From NCBI RefSeq assembly GCF_025602895.1, contig NW_026516533.1:1-25706 (forward strand): DNA of 25,706 bases, in the 5' to 3' direction. Source of the DNA: Polychytrium aggregatum. Taxonomy: Eukaryota > Chytridiomycota > Chytridiomycetes > Polychytriales. This document shows, in pieces, positions 1-10,518 of this stretch. The position numbers and the translations under genes were made by a program. Under the pieces are notes generated by a model. It did no database searches. It saw nothing but the letters and a program-made list of their open reading frames with translations, and was not told the origin of the DNA. Each line of letters opens with the position of its first letter. Within the stretch, counting starts at the first letter, position 1.

Positions 1-114
1 GAATTAGCATTTCTATCTCTTGATACGCTCAATCACTTCTCTTTCCCGCATTCTCCCTTGGCCAATATTATTCATGTACTACCGTCACTACCCACAACGC
101 CCCGGCTGAACTTT

Positions 115-300
115 CTAGGTGACCTTTGACAACGAGCTCAACACCTCGCAGGTGGTGCAGCGCTTGCCACGAACACCTTCGACCCAATGATCAGGATGCC
201 ACTCGGAGTTGCATATTCCCACTTTGTCAGGAGCCGTATCTCGATTGTGGAGGACTGTAGAGTGTCTCGAGGTCTTCACTCGGAGGTGTATTGTTAAATT
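115..300 (+). pseudogene. Decayed remnant of a Fanzor 3' end
   Basis: This stretch aligns by eye with the 3' end of the Fanzor gene at about 10275-10505. It shares the block around CTCAACACCTCGCAGGTG, the block CCACTTTGTCAGGAGC, a TCGATTGTGGAG block and the terminal GGTCTTCACTCGGAGG. Relative to the Fanzor it lacks about 70 bp between the last two parts, the portion that encodes the second cysteine pair and the RuvC-III aspartate, so it cannot encode a working protein. No terminal inverted repeat was found beside it. It is probably a relic of an older insertion of the same transposon family. Confidence 0.75.
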
Positions 301-1105
301 GCTAATGGCTCTGTTGGACCCAAGCCATCTCATATTACACTTACCTATGCTCTTTGATCTACTCACTCGTTTCTCACTGAACACAGCGCAAAGTCCCACA
401 TTCTCGATACTATGACCATCTTCATTTCCACTATTTTGTTCTTCCCCGCCTGCTCGTTCACCTCGCGTCTCAGGCATTGTTTGTAACTCTTCCGTGTGTT
501 GATAAATGCCAAAATGGGCTCCTCGTTATCCCGATCATCGAGATGACTTCGATCCTGTATTTTCCTATTCACTGCAATGTACTCCTGGTAGTGACGACAA
601 GTCTTGGCCGCACAATTCCTCCATCCATATTTTATCGTCGCTTCTTGGTATCTTGTTGGGAGGCTAGCTTGATCCGCGGCCTATATCTCCCAAATAATAT
701 CGTTCCATGCCTGGAACCATCCTCAAACGTCTCACCACCGAATGTAATGAATCATCAACACATGAGGAATCTTGTGAAGGTTCCATATCATTGGCTCTCG
801 CCCCAGAACCACCTCGATTACACTTATGATGCACACTCCGATTCACGCCACTCCCACAAATTTGTTCGCCATGTACTCGAGACTGGGTTGGGAGCTTGAA
901 TTTATATGAGTCCTGTGAGCTCAAGCACGCACCCGAGCCCCCACACATCGGCAATCATGGTGTTATTCGGGTGATTTAACTCCTCAGATGATGAATCATC
1001 TGACAAACATTCATCCTCCCTGAAAGCTCTGTAAACCCACGGCGAGTCGCCTCCGCATATCGCCACTTCCATATGATGGAATCCCTTGGTTACATCCTCG
1101 TGACC
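301..1105. other. Unresolved region, no confident gene
   Basis: No recognisable protein domain was found here. An open frame of 140 codons on the plus strand (477-899) and shorter coding-like pieces (an ATG at 506 followed by about 50 codons; an acidic serine-rich tail near 979-1034 ending in TAA) could belong to a small spliced gene converging on CCT1. No consistent exon chain could be built. The last ~100 bp are likely 3' UTR of CCT1. Confidence 0.3.
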
Positions 1106-4069
1106 TTAATGGCCATGAGGATCTTCCTCCTTCTGTGGGGGGTCGAGCTTGATCATGTCGCTATAAGGAGAGGGATATTCGTTTGTTTAGTTCCAAAGTC
1201 GGCGGCCTCACCGATCACCTTGATCTCACTCTCGCCTTCCTCCGTCGCCACCACTCTCTTTCATTGATGAACGTACTCAATACGCAGGAGAGCGATTGCT
1301 GCTTCGGTGGCAGCCTTGAGTGACTTGATTTTGGAGATGGCAGGTTCCAAAACACCGGCTTTCATATTGTCACGAACAGTGCCGTTGATCAACTCAAGGC
1401 CAGACCTGAGTCGAGTACACCACAAGGACAAGAAGCATCGTTCCTTAATAAGCCTTGAAAGAGAACTCTGCACCGTCAGGATTGTATCATACTTACCATC
1501 GAAGATTGCGCTTTGCTTCGTCGGCGCCAGTGGCCTGGGAAGCGTTATGATAGGCCCGGAGACGGGCGATCAAATCGGTGGAATCTTTGGCGGCATTTAC
1601 GGCAAGGGTTTTCGGAATCACGAGAAGGGCGTGGGCGAACTCTGCAATGGCGAGCTGTTCGCGCGAGCTCTGATGTCAAAGAAGCATTCATTAGGAGCCG
1701 TGACGGAGGCCATTTTGGTCCTAGATGCTTGGCACTGGATTCAATATGCTGTGGAGCTCTCGGTGTTTGCAATTGATCCAATCATCTCACCAGGGAGGTC
1801 GCAAAGTTTTCGAGGTAGATGGACAAGGCGGCTTCGACAGCTCCTCCACCTGGGACAACCGCGTTGCTTTCCAACGTTCGCTTGATAGCGCAAAGGCTGT
1901 CGTGGACAGAGCGCTCGACTTCATCCAGCATATAGTCATTCGCTCCTCGGAGAATGATCGATGCGGCACTATGAACCTTGGTGCCCTTGATGAGAATGCA
2001 TTCGTCATCGGAGATCCGCTCCTGCACAACTTCATCAGCGTATCCGAGGTATCCGGTTTCGAATGTTTCTTCGCCCTCCAGATTGGCAAGGGTAGAAATA
2101 AGCGTGGCTAATTCGCAGCAATGCGAAGAGACAGAAAAGCGGCCCACAGTAGATGAGCGCGGGCCGGGAGGCAGCCGATTCTCCAATTCCGCAGTTTCCG
2201 TCGTTGTGGTTGCGGCAAATTCACCTTTCGCCCACATTCATACCTCCGGAAGCCTTGGCGATCCTCTTGAGGTCGTCCTTTTTCACGCGACGCACGGCCA
2301 TAGCTCCGGCTTCGACAAAGAGCTTGAGGCAAAGATCGTCAATGCCCTTGGTGGTCAAAATGACGTTGGCTCCGGAGGCAAGGATCTTCTTGATCCGCTC
2401 GGTCGTAATTTCGATTTCCCTTGATAGGAAAAGAAGCGTATCAGGCAACAAGCCACTGTAGAACCTGCCGAGCTTTGTACACGCCGGCATACCTGCGACG
2501 AATGTCCTCAAGCTTGTCAGGGTCATCAATTACAATATTGACACCGAGGTGCATTCTGGCCTTTTGGAGGTTAATATCGAGGCAGGCGATTTTTGCATCG
2601 ATGACACGCGTTTTCATGGCTGCGCCAGGGATAACGGTGGTGGATTTTAGCTCGTGCTCAGTACCCGTCTTGCTCTGTATCAACTCCTTGGACCCAACAC
2701 CAGCACCACTTGATTTCAGCGAACCTTGAGAAGCAACAGTGCAGTTCAAAGCGTAGCCCTTCACGAAAATGCTCTCGCGGGTTGATTTGCCATGGGCCTT
2801 CAGAATGTTGACGGCTTTGATTGGATACTTGACTTCTCCCTTTGGACTGGTGGTCTTCACAGCCAACATAGCGTCAACAACCATGCGGGAGAAGAATTCA
2901 TCGTCACTAGTTTCATGGATTTTGTCAGCTGCTGGGCAGAGGCACTCATTTCCAAATCCAATACCTGCCCGCTTGTCCCCAGCTTGGGCGCACTGACTGG
3001 GCTGTACTGCTTAGGCTGAGCACATGGAGACGATAGCACACCTGCCAATGATCTTGGAAGACATGGACGTTTTGGCAATGTTGATCAGGCAGTCCTTGCC
3101 AAGAGCGTCGACTTTGACAGCCATTTGATCGGTAATAAACTTGATAGCCTCTTTTTGAGCCAAGCGATAGCCCGATATGATTGTGGTCGGATGGATCCTG
3201 TTGCGGGTCAGCTCCGAGGCACGTTTCAAAAGCTCGGCGGCGATGATGACCACAGATGTAGTGCCATCGCCGACCTCTTTATCCTGCTGCTGGGCAAGTT
3301 CCACAAGGACCTTCCCGGCAGGGTGTTCGACCTCAAGCAGCCTCAAGATGGTTGCTCCATCATTGGAAATCGTGACGTCCTGCCAGAGTTGGGGCGATCG
3401 TCCAGCGTTAGTGATCTATCGACATTCTGAAATCGGATGTACTCAACGCGTCTGACCAGCGACCGCTCTCTGTCCGAAGCAGTGGATACTTTGTGACAGA
3501 TAATCCAATCGCCCCAGATCAGCTCACTCGAGCACACGGCGGCTCTGGCTCGTCAAAAGATGTTGGTAACTCCCTCTGCCTATGATCGATCCCGCCCACA
3601 ATTCGACCCAGATCAGCCTCCTCCTGGCCCTGAGAGCCACAAGGTGGCGATCTTGCCTGTGGAATCCATCAGAGCGAGATAGCGTTGCCCTTGGGTTATG
3701 AGCGCACAAGTTAAAGAACACAAATTTACCCCAATGTCATCGACGAGCATCTTGTCCAAGCCGACAGGGCCGAGGGAGCTCTTGACAATGTTGGCGATCG
3801 CGACAGCAGCCAAAACTAGAGGTGGAAAAAAAAATCGTTTGTCACGGCCTCTATGGAAAAGTAGCGATCCACGAACAAGCCCCAATCCAAATCGTTCAGC
3901 TATCTCAGCAGGCTGCCTGAGATCTGCTCCAGGGAAGCCAGACCCTGAGGGCACTTTGCGATCCACCAGCCGGAGACAGGGAATGCAGGCGTCACATACC
4001 ATTCTGCGATCGGACTTCTGAGCCTGAGGTTCTGTTTCCACCGATAGCAAGCGCTTTCTCTACAGCCAT
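1106..4069 (-). CDS. CCT1: T-complex protein 1 subunit alpha (CCT1), group II chaperonin
   Basis: CCT1 is one of eight subunits of the cytosolic TRiC/CCT ring, which folds actin, tubulin and other proteins using ATP. Ten exons run on the minus strand: 4069-4000, 3815-3730, 3379-3042, 2906-2725, 2619-2493, 2419-2244, 2107-1791, 1669-1497, 1405-1277, 1160-1106. They sum to 1653 nt, 550 residues, the usual family length. Diagnostic pieces are SSLGPVGLDKMLVDDIG, NDGATIL, the ATP-site GDGTTSVV, ANLEGEETFE, the block VVPGGGAVEAALSIYLENFA and the C-terminus KEEDPHGH, close to yeast CCT1. The start codon is the first ATG of a short first exon whose GT donor restores the frame into the conserved second exon. 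The intron at 2620-2724 is 105 bp without a stop, so it could be mistaken for coding; removing it restores the conserved CTVASQAM. The intron at 3380-3729 (350 bp) is the longest. No damage was seen. Confidence 0.97.
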
Positions 4070-4590
4070 CTTGACGAGATCTCGGAGGTGCCAGGGAGAC
4101 GGGGGTGATTGGGACAGCCGATGCGATCGCTGGTGTGGAGGAGACGGGGCACCTGGGTCCCTGGGCTGGGGAAACTGGCGGGGCTGGGTTGCAGCCAGGG
4201 CGAGGACCAGCGAGGACCAGCGAGAGCCTGCGAGAGTCTGCGAGGACGAGCGAGACGATTGTCCACGTGTCCCCCGCAAATGGAAACCCCGAAAATGAAT
4301 TCTTCATTCGCTGCGCTTCATGCAGCAGCCAGCCTGTGGCCTGCCACCGGTCGAGTGGCGGGCTGGCTCGATCCGGTCTCCGCCCATGAGCCGTTTTTTT
4401 CGCGACTGTTGTCGGCCCTTGGTTTCCGACTGCTTCTTCTTACCACTGCCGCCGGCTCTTCATCTCCCGTATCCAAGTCTTGCCAGCGATCGTCTCGTTC
4501 GCGCCTGCCTCTGGCCCTTTGTTTCCTACTCCAGCTCAAAAACACCCACCACAGCCGGCCATTTTCTTGGACAAACCCGTGGACCCAGTC
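4070..4590. promoter_or_regulatory. Divergent promoter region between CCT1 and the Ugo1-like gene
   Basis: The 521 bp between the two start codons must hold the promoters and 5' UTRs of both divergent genes. I see no clear TATA box. The notable structure is a 10-bp periodic repeat at 4201-4256. The part nearest the plus-strand gene is pyrimidine-rich. Confidence 0.6.
4201..4256. repeat. 10-bp periodic repeat, about 5.5 units
   Basis: Successive decamers all begin with CGAG: CGAGGACCAG twice, then CGAGAGCCTG, CGAGAGTCTG, CGAGGACGAG and a partial CGAGACG. The period is one DNA helical turn. It lies between two divergent genes, so it may be a clustered protein-binding array or simply a minisatellite. 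Confidence 0.8.
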
Positions 4591-6813
4591 ATGGATCAAT
4601 CTAGCCCCCAGGAGCCATACTCCTTCAGCTCCTTCCAGCCCAAGACCAACCTTCCCTACCCAACCGTGCCCCCGCAGTTGACCCAATTTCGGACTGGTAG
4701 CAGCCTCCCATTCCAGCCGCTCTCTGAAGTGGAGTCGGACCCGATCACTAACAAAAGCGGGTTCTGGGCGGAAGGCGATGCCCAAGAGAGCGCAATGTCC
4801 TCCAGGGAAATCCTAGTTTATGCTGGACTCAAGTTTCTTGCATCGGCCCTTGTCTGCCCCTTCGAGGCCGTCAATATTCTCAGGGTAAGTTGTGACCGGT
4901 CGGCTTGGTAGACCGAGTGACTCATATCTCCACGAGCCTGGGCATCGTCATAACATTCTATAAAGTCGTGCCCCCCCCCACAAGCGCATTGTATCATCAA
5001 GCGCCGTACCGATGCCTGTCGTTGGTCGCTCTCCTCCCCAGGGGCGACCGTTTCTACCCGCCTTCCCCAGCTAATTCCTGCGTCACCGTCTTTTCATCAC
5101 GCCTCGAGCAGCAAATTCAATATAGCCCCTCGGACTTCCATCAGGCCCAGCTCTCGATGTCGGATGAACCCGGAGCCACCCACACCAACCACCCACCGGA
5201 TGTATGGTCTGCGTCCTGGAGATGCCACATTTGCTCCGCCTGTTGGTCGCTTGTGCCGAAACACCTTGAGCGATTTTGTGTCTCCGTGGCCCCTTCCTTT
5301 CAGCACTGCCCTCGACAACCGGGATCGACTGATCGACTGATCGACTGATCGACTGATCGACTGATCGACTGATCGACTGATCGACTGATCGACTGATCGA
5401 CTGATCGACTGATCGACTGATCGACTTATTCCCCTCGACTCCCACTCGACTCTATGTAGCTGGAACAGGATTTTGAAGATTCAGATACCGCAGCTGGCGA
5501 CCAGTCGGATCCATACCACCTCGCTTCCACCCAGCCCCAGAAGCATGACAATCGGCAATACCGGGGCCCAAAATCGTCTGTAGACTCGGCAGGGTATCTA
5601 ATTCAAACATCGTTCGATAGAAACGACCCAACCCGTCCTGCGTTCAAACTTCCGATACTGGAAGGATCCGCCTTTTCTTCTATTGCCCAGATTGTGCGCC
5701 AGGAATCGCTCGCTTCCCTATGGAAAGGTCTGCCTCAGCTAGATCCGACATGTCGTTGCCATGAGAAAGCACTTGCGCAAATCAATCTCGTAGATGGATG
5801 TGACCCCTAGTTCTCCCCCCCCCACTTTGTCTCTCAAGCCCGGTTTGCTCATCGAATGTTCATAACCGGTCCTGTAGGTCAATTTTCCCATTGGTGCTTT
5901 GATATGAGCCACATGTTCATGCAACCCTCTGTGGAAACAATGCTCAACGACACCTTTGAAATCGCGGATGCATCCATTCCCCTTGTTCATCTGCAGCACC
6001 CTGGACCGAATCTCACCACCATTGTGGCGAGCTATGCCCTGACTGGATTCATTCTCTCCCCGCTAGATCTCGTGCGGACACGGTACGAGCCCTATTTTGC
6101 TACAAATGGAGTAAATCCGCTTGATGTATCTTATCCATAACCTTGCAGTTCATGGATTTAGCCGATAGTTGCCTAACATGACGCTGATTTTGCGACCGTT
6201 GGCTGATCGTCGTCCCGGATTTCCTAGCTTGATTGCCCAGACTGCTCACCGCCACCATCGAAAATATAAGGGTACACTCCACGCGCTGTCGACTGTCCTC
6301 GAGGAAGAAGGTCTCACCACGCTCTATTTCGGAACTCACTGCCTTCCCACCTTGATCCACTTCACTGTCCAACCATTCTTTAAGAACGCCACGCAGCTGA
6401 TCATCCAGCGATGGCTGAGGTTGTCTTCGGATGAGTCGCCCCTCACCGTCCTTGTGGCTGAAGTTGGTCTGATCGGGCTCGAAATATTCATCTCCATGCC
6501 GATCGAGACAGTCAAGCGTCGACTCCAGTGCCAGGTATCGACGCCGTTTCCCAAAGAGCCCAAATACGAAACCATGATTCAGCAGAGCAAGATACCCTAC
6601 ACGAGCTTTTGGGACTGCTTCTGGCGAATTATCAAGGAAGAAGGTGGGGTCAGAGTCAAGGGCCGTCATGGTAAAGTGTCACGCCGCAGAGGCTGGCTGA
6701 GTACCTGGGGGCTCAAGGGTCTGTACAAAGGCTGGAAGCAGCGCCTCGCCGCCAGAATTCTGCTATTGCTGCTCAACACTCTCACCAATGCTCTTGAAGA
6801 TTCGGAACCATGA
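4591..6813 (+). CDS. Mitochondrial carrier-family protein, Ugo1-like
   Basis: Exons are 4591-4884, 5460-5727, 5878-6082 and 6228-6813, giving about 450 residues. The three carrier repeats are marked by P-x-[D/E]-x-x-[K/R] motifs: a degenerate PFEAVNILR at the end of exon 1, SPLDLVRTR split by intron 3, and MPIETVKRRLQ in exon 4. Carrier-type SLWKG, TLYFG and GLYKGW segments are also present. Carriers of about 300 residues normally export or import metabolites across the inner membrane. The long hydrophilic N-terminus and degenerate first motif fit the fungal Ugo1 group instead, which acts in outer-membrane fusion; that assignment is inference. The start is the first in-frame ATG. About 23 residues (roughly 6644-6712) between the EEG and LKGLYKGW parts of exon 4 are unlike carriers and could be an in-frame 69-bp intron. 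Intron 1 carries a 104-bp octamer repeat. It is divergent from CCT1. Confidence 0.75.
5323..5426 (+). repeat. Octamer satellite (GATCGACT), 13 perfect copies
   Basis: Thirteen uninterrupted copies of GATCGACT lie in the first intron of the Ugo1-like gene, 33 bp before its 3' splice site. Translated antisense they give a spurious SISRSVDQ repeat. Confidence 0.95.
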
Positions 6814-7233
6814 TCGATCGCCGCGCGTCATCAGTCGGAATCTTCGAACCTACCTTCCGCCGCCCATCATCGATTCGAGATGCAGCACAGCTTATTAGGA
6901 CTACCTACCATATCTTGACCATTGAATACATGTCCACTGCGACTGATCCTTGACTCCTGGCGACAGACCTCGCTGTCAGGCTTGATAAGGCCTCGTGGGC
7001 AAGGCAAGCCATCGTAATTTAGCTCTGGATCATTCCATGACTGAAGATGAGCCATAGTTCAGAGCAGGTCTCATCAATGGGTATCTGATTGAGTCGTTCT
7101 TCAGCAGTTGCTATGCCAGTCGCCGTCGACAGGCTTCTGTTGGACCAAGTGGCTGTCAGTCACGCGTGACACTGATCCCATAGATCAATCTTCATGGCCA
7201 AGGATCGATCTACGCATCATGACCAGCAATGAT
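6814..7233. other. Intergenic, nothing recognised
   Basis: This follows the Ugo1-like stop codon and runs to the left end of the composite transposon. No coding domain, RNA gene or repeat was recognised. The left flank of the transposon reads AGCAATGAT followed by the TA at 7234-7235. Confidence 0.6.
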
Positions 7234-7261
7234 TACAGCGTATCCACCAAAAAACGGGACA
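7234..7261 (+). repeat. Left terminal inverted repeat of the Tc1-Fanzor element
   Basis: It runs from TA through an A6 run to CGGGACA. It matches the reverse complement of 10591-10618 at 22 of 28 positions. Three of the mismatches cluster at positions 5-7, so this end is the more diverged compared with the derivative at 10700-10726. Confidence 0.8.
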
Positions 7262-7882
7262 CCCAGGGTTTTGACCATTGATCAATATTTTGTTACCCAA
7301 TACCATCGCGCGCTGGCCATGACCATTCGCCACACAACCACTCTCCAGAGGAAAGTTTCACTCTCACTCTGCCACACTGCCCTACAGCGAGCAGGTCTCT
7401 CACACAAGAGTGCAACACACCTCTACAAGTCCAAGCGACTGGATGAGCGAGTGGCACAGTTCAGGGACCAGGTCCGCTCCATCGACCCACGACGATTCGT
7501 TTTTGTCGATGAGACAGGGATCAGGAAATCCATTTTCCCTCTCTACGGATACTCACCGAAGGGTGCTCCGCTTCGCCAGCGCAATCACATGAAACACAAG
7601 TCCGTCTCGGCTGCATTTGCCATCAACCACTCTGGTGTGCTGCATCGCATGTACATCCCCACATCATTCAAGACACACTCGATGGTCGAGTTCTTTGAGC
7701 GAGCGAGCTTCCCGGACGACTCTGTGATTGTGATGGACAATGTCAGCATGCACAAGACAATGGCTGTCCTGGACTGCATCGAGCGCCGAGGATGGTCAGT
7801 GATCTTCACCCCACCTGCCTCGCCCGACTTCAATCCCATCGAGAACTTCTTTGGGGTTGAGTCCCCACCGATTTGGGGTTGA
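7262..7882 (+). pseudogene. Truncated Tc1/mariner (IS630 type, DD34E) transposase
   Basis: DDE transposases of this superfamily cut and paste DNA at TA. The visible frame has a short N-terminal helix-turn-helix-like segment (LAMTIRHTTT to TALQRAGL), a linker, and a DDE core. The three acidic residues are D in FVDETG (codon 7508-7510), D in VIVMDN (codon 7736-7738) and E in SPDFNPIENFF (codon 7841-7843), with 34 residues between the second and third. The frame then meets a direct repeat and stops at 7882, losing the usual C-terminal part of about 50 residues. A frame start at 7229 lies outside the left terminal repeat and is unlikely to be the original start. The catalytic triad is intact but the protein is probably inactive. 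The left end of the core transposase joins almost directly to the terminal repeat, so the N-terminal DNA-binding region is unusually short. Confidence 0.85.
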
Positions 7883-7911
7883 GTTCCTCCAATTTGGGGT
7901 TGTCCCTCCAA
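7850..7911 (+). repeat. Imperfect triplicate at the transposase-Fanzor junction
   Basis: Three tandem units begin with TTTGGGGTTG (7850-7871, 7872-7892, 7893-7911; 22, 21 and 19 bp). The first unit starts inside the transposase sequence. The array therefore marks where transposase-derived sequence ends and the Fanzor module begins. Confidence 0.85.
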
Positions 7912-8017
7912 TCAAGCCGCCGTTCTCACGTTCACATCCCTGGCTTGAACCTCTCGGCGATTTTTGAACAGGGTCACTTCCCCAACCAGCCCGCAAAGAC
8001 GGGCTCCTGCTCTCGGG

Positions 8018-8024
8018 TATAAAT
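8018..8024 (+). promoter_or_regulatory. Probable TATA box of the Fanzor gene
   Basis: TATAAAT in a GC-rich setting, 128 bp upstream of the Fanzor start codon and downstream of the junction repeat. It suggests that the Fanzor module has its own promoter rather than relying on the transposase. Confidence 0.5.
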
Positions 8025-8152
8025 GCCACACCTTCGTCCTGCTGCTTTCTTCCCTCATCTCGCCTTGATCTGATCATCGCGCCATTGTACGATAAAGAAG
8101 CGTCTCTGCTCTGACCAGTACCACTGGCAGGCATCCAGCATCCTCTGCCCCC

Positions 8153-10518
8153 ATGCCTCCGAAGCGTAAGGGTACCGGTAATGGCCAGCCTCGGCCACCC
8201 AGGCCCAAGAAAGCCAAGTCACAGTCGGAGCCTGTCTCTGGTTCGTATTCTGATCCCACGCATGCTTGGTCGTCTGTTGCTCCGTCGCTCACCACCACTG
8301 CTTCTGCAGATCCAATGGATGTCGATCCCACCGAGCCTGGTCCCTCATCTGGTCCTGTCAAGCGATGTCCCAAGTGCGACGGTACCGACCACGAGCGAAG
8401 CAACACCAACAGGTGTCCCGAATATCACCCCCTCAAGAGTTCTGTCGTCCCACTCGTGGATGGAAGGTCATCTGCCCCTCAGTTCAGCTGCTTCAAGCAG
8501 ACGATGGATGGCTGTTGTCTCAATCCCGCTCTCCGCGACAAGATCCAGGCCACCGTCGAGGCCATGACCCAGATCCAGTTCGAGGCATCCAGGCTGCTCA
8601 ACCTGCACATCCTCCGGTGCATCGAGCAGGATCTTCCCGTCCCCGTCATCTCCAAGTCCACCCCTGCTTTCATCCGCCAATGCTTCAAGATCGTCCAGGA
8701 CGGTGCGCTCTCCCCGACCAGGGACACCAAGAAATACAACGAGCATCTGGTCGCTTCCTTTCGCGACTACCAGACCACTCGGCACGCAGACCTGCCTCCG
8801 GCCCTCGTCTGCCTGATGGTGCTCACAGTCAGCTTCTCACCCTGGCTGTCAATGCCTATGCCACCAACTGCACCACCCACCTCGACCTGGCCTACTGGCG
8901 ACTCCTTCGCCGCTTCTGCGCTGCCGTCTTCCCAGCCAACAAGCACAAGCACGAAGCCATCGAGGCCTGTCTCGAGCTCTTCGAGAAACCAGACTCGACT
9001 CCACCCAAGGCCGATCTCGAGTTCCTCTATCCAGGCTTTGGCCACATCCTGGACGAGTTTCGGTACAGCAACGACCAGGACCGCTTCCGGGCCCTCCATC
9101 GCCTCTCACACCATATGGGAATCCTCGCCCGAGACAAGATGGTCGACAATGTCCACAAGTGGATCGACTGTGACATGCCCGCCCTCCGAGTCACCGAGCT
9201 GCAGCGCCAGGCCAAGCTGGACGAGCTCACTGCCAGAGGCATTCCCTCCGACGACAAGAGGTTCACCAACGCCAAGTCTGAGCTCGGCACCACCAAGTCC
9301 AAGATCAACAAGCTGGCATCCAGACTCAAGTGGGCCCTCAAGCAGCTCGCTCTGGACACTCCTCCGGCCGTGTGCACGATGGTCCCTCTGTGCACTGCGA
9401 AGGCCAAGTATGTCAAGATCGACACGGTCACTCTTTGGCAACTCCTGGGTCCAAAGAAGCGCCTTGGACTCACCAGGGACAAGCTCAAGGAAGAAGGTGA
9501 GGACGGTGTCAACAACCAGGATCGTCTCTGGCGCAGTTGCTTCAAGCTGCGTAGTTCCCCCTTCCGTGACCGGGATATCAATCACAAGCTGTTCAACTAC
9601 GAGATCAGCACCGATGGCATTGGATGCACCATCGGTCTCGTCAAGTTTGTGCGTCGAACCGATCGCACCGAGACCATCGAGCCTCCTCCGACTGCCGAGC
9701 AGCGTATCCAGGCCCACATCGGCGACCCAGACCCCGATCGCACCACTTGGATTGGCATCGATCCTGGAGTCGGCTCCGTCTTCACGGCGGTCATCCAAGC
9801 ACCGGGCCACCAAGACGAGGTGGTCTCGTTCTCCAATGGCCACTACCAGCACATGTGTGGCCATACGTCCAACACCAAGTGGCACAATATCATGAAGTAT
9901 CGACTCGGCATCGAGACCTGGATGTCGACCACTCCCTCGCCCAAGGTGCAGTCCTCGGAGGCTTTCAAGGTCCATCTCACCCATGTCCTGCAACCGGAGC
10001 TGCGAGTGCAGCTCGACTTCCACCTTGGCAAGAAGGCCCGTCACCATCGATTCACGGGCCACAAGAGGCGCCAAGTGGCCGTCGACAGGATGTGCAAGGC
10101 CGTCCTGAAGCACGCCCCGAAACGGACCGATGTGGTGATCGCCTTTGGCAATGCGTCATGGCGACAAGGCAAGGGCTATGCATCCAGCCCTCGGAGGCAG
10201 CGATTTGCTCAGTACTTTGAGCAGTTCGAGCACCACCGTCGCCGTCCCAATCACCATCATGGAAGCGTCAAGGTAGTCTCGACGAACGAGTTCAACACCT
10301 CGCAGGTGTGCTCCAAGTGCCTGGAGCCAGTTCGGTTGGAAGGACTCGATGCGCCCAGTGTTGCGAATTTCCACTTTGTCAGGAGCTGCAAGAATCCCAG
10401 CTGCCGGACAGTGTGGAATCGCGACGTCAATGCGGCGCGCAACATGATCACAGTATGCAGGTCGATTGTGGAGATCGGAGAGCGACCGGCGGTCTTCACT
10501 CGGAGGCTGCCAAAGTGA
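8153..10518 (+). CDS. Fanzor (eukaryotic TnpB-like RNA-guided nuclease), one frameshift
   Basis: Fanzor proteins are nuclear, RNA-guided DNA endonucleases descended from TnpB. This intronless gene would give about 788 residues. In order: a basic N-terminus with nuclear-localisation-like PPKRK and RPKKAK; a zinc-knuckle-like C-x2-C-x4-H-x7-C (CPKCDGTDHERSNTNRC); a helical region; RuvC-I in IGIDPGVGS (Asp codon 9760-9762); the Fanzor-type IAFGNASW segment, which lacks the canonical RuvC-II Glu; STNEFNTSQVC with an alternative Glu (codon 10288-10290), as known for Fanzors with a relocated glutamate; a four-cysteine zinc finger CSKC...CKNPSC; and RuvC-III WNRDVNAARNM (Asp codon 10423-10425). All expected catalytic residues are present. 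The frame shifts by -1 near 8814: residues up to about 221 are in one frame and the rest in another. One missing base explains it, and no slippery heptamer is obvious, so it is a mutation or an assembly error. Confidence 0.9.

Noticed and set aside
2620..2724. A 35-residue insertion in CCT1
   Set aside because: The segment has a GT start and AG end and is 105 bp long; its removal restores the conserved CTVASQAM join seen in yeast CCT1. It is an intron that happens to be in frame.
5323..5426. A regularly repeated array that might suggest CRISPR
   Set aside because: The 8-bp units are directly contiguous with no spacers, so it is a simple satellite inside an intron.
8814..8940. An intron in Fanzor from the GT after 8817 to the AG near 8938
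   Set aside because: It would remove YATNC...LRRF, which looks like conserved Fanzor sequence, so a one-base frameshift is the simpler explanation.
9106..10113. A 335-codon open frame on the minus strand
   Set aside because: It lies wholly antisense to the RuvC half of Fanzor, has no recognisable domain, and is explained by the high GC content and codon bias of the true gene.
8153..10518. Bacterial contamination carrying TnpB
   Set aside because: The protein has Fanzor rather than TnpB features (long N-terminus with nuclear signals, relocated Glu), sits between eukaryotic-type termini, and is flanked by intron-containing fungal genes.
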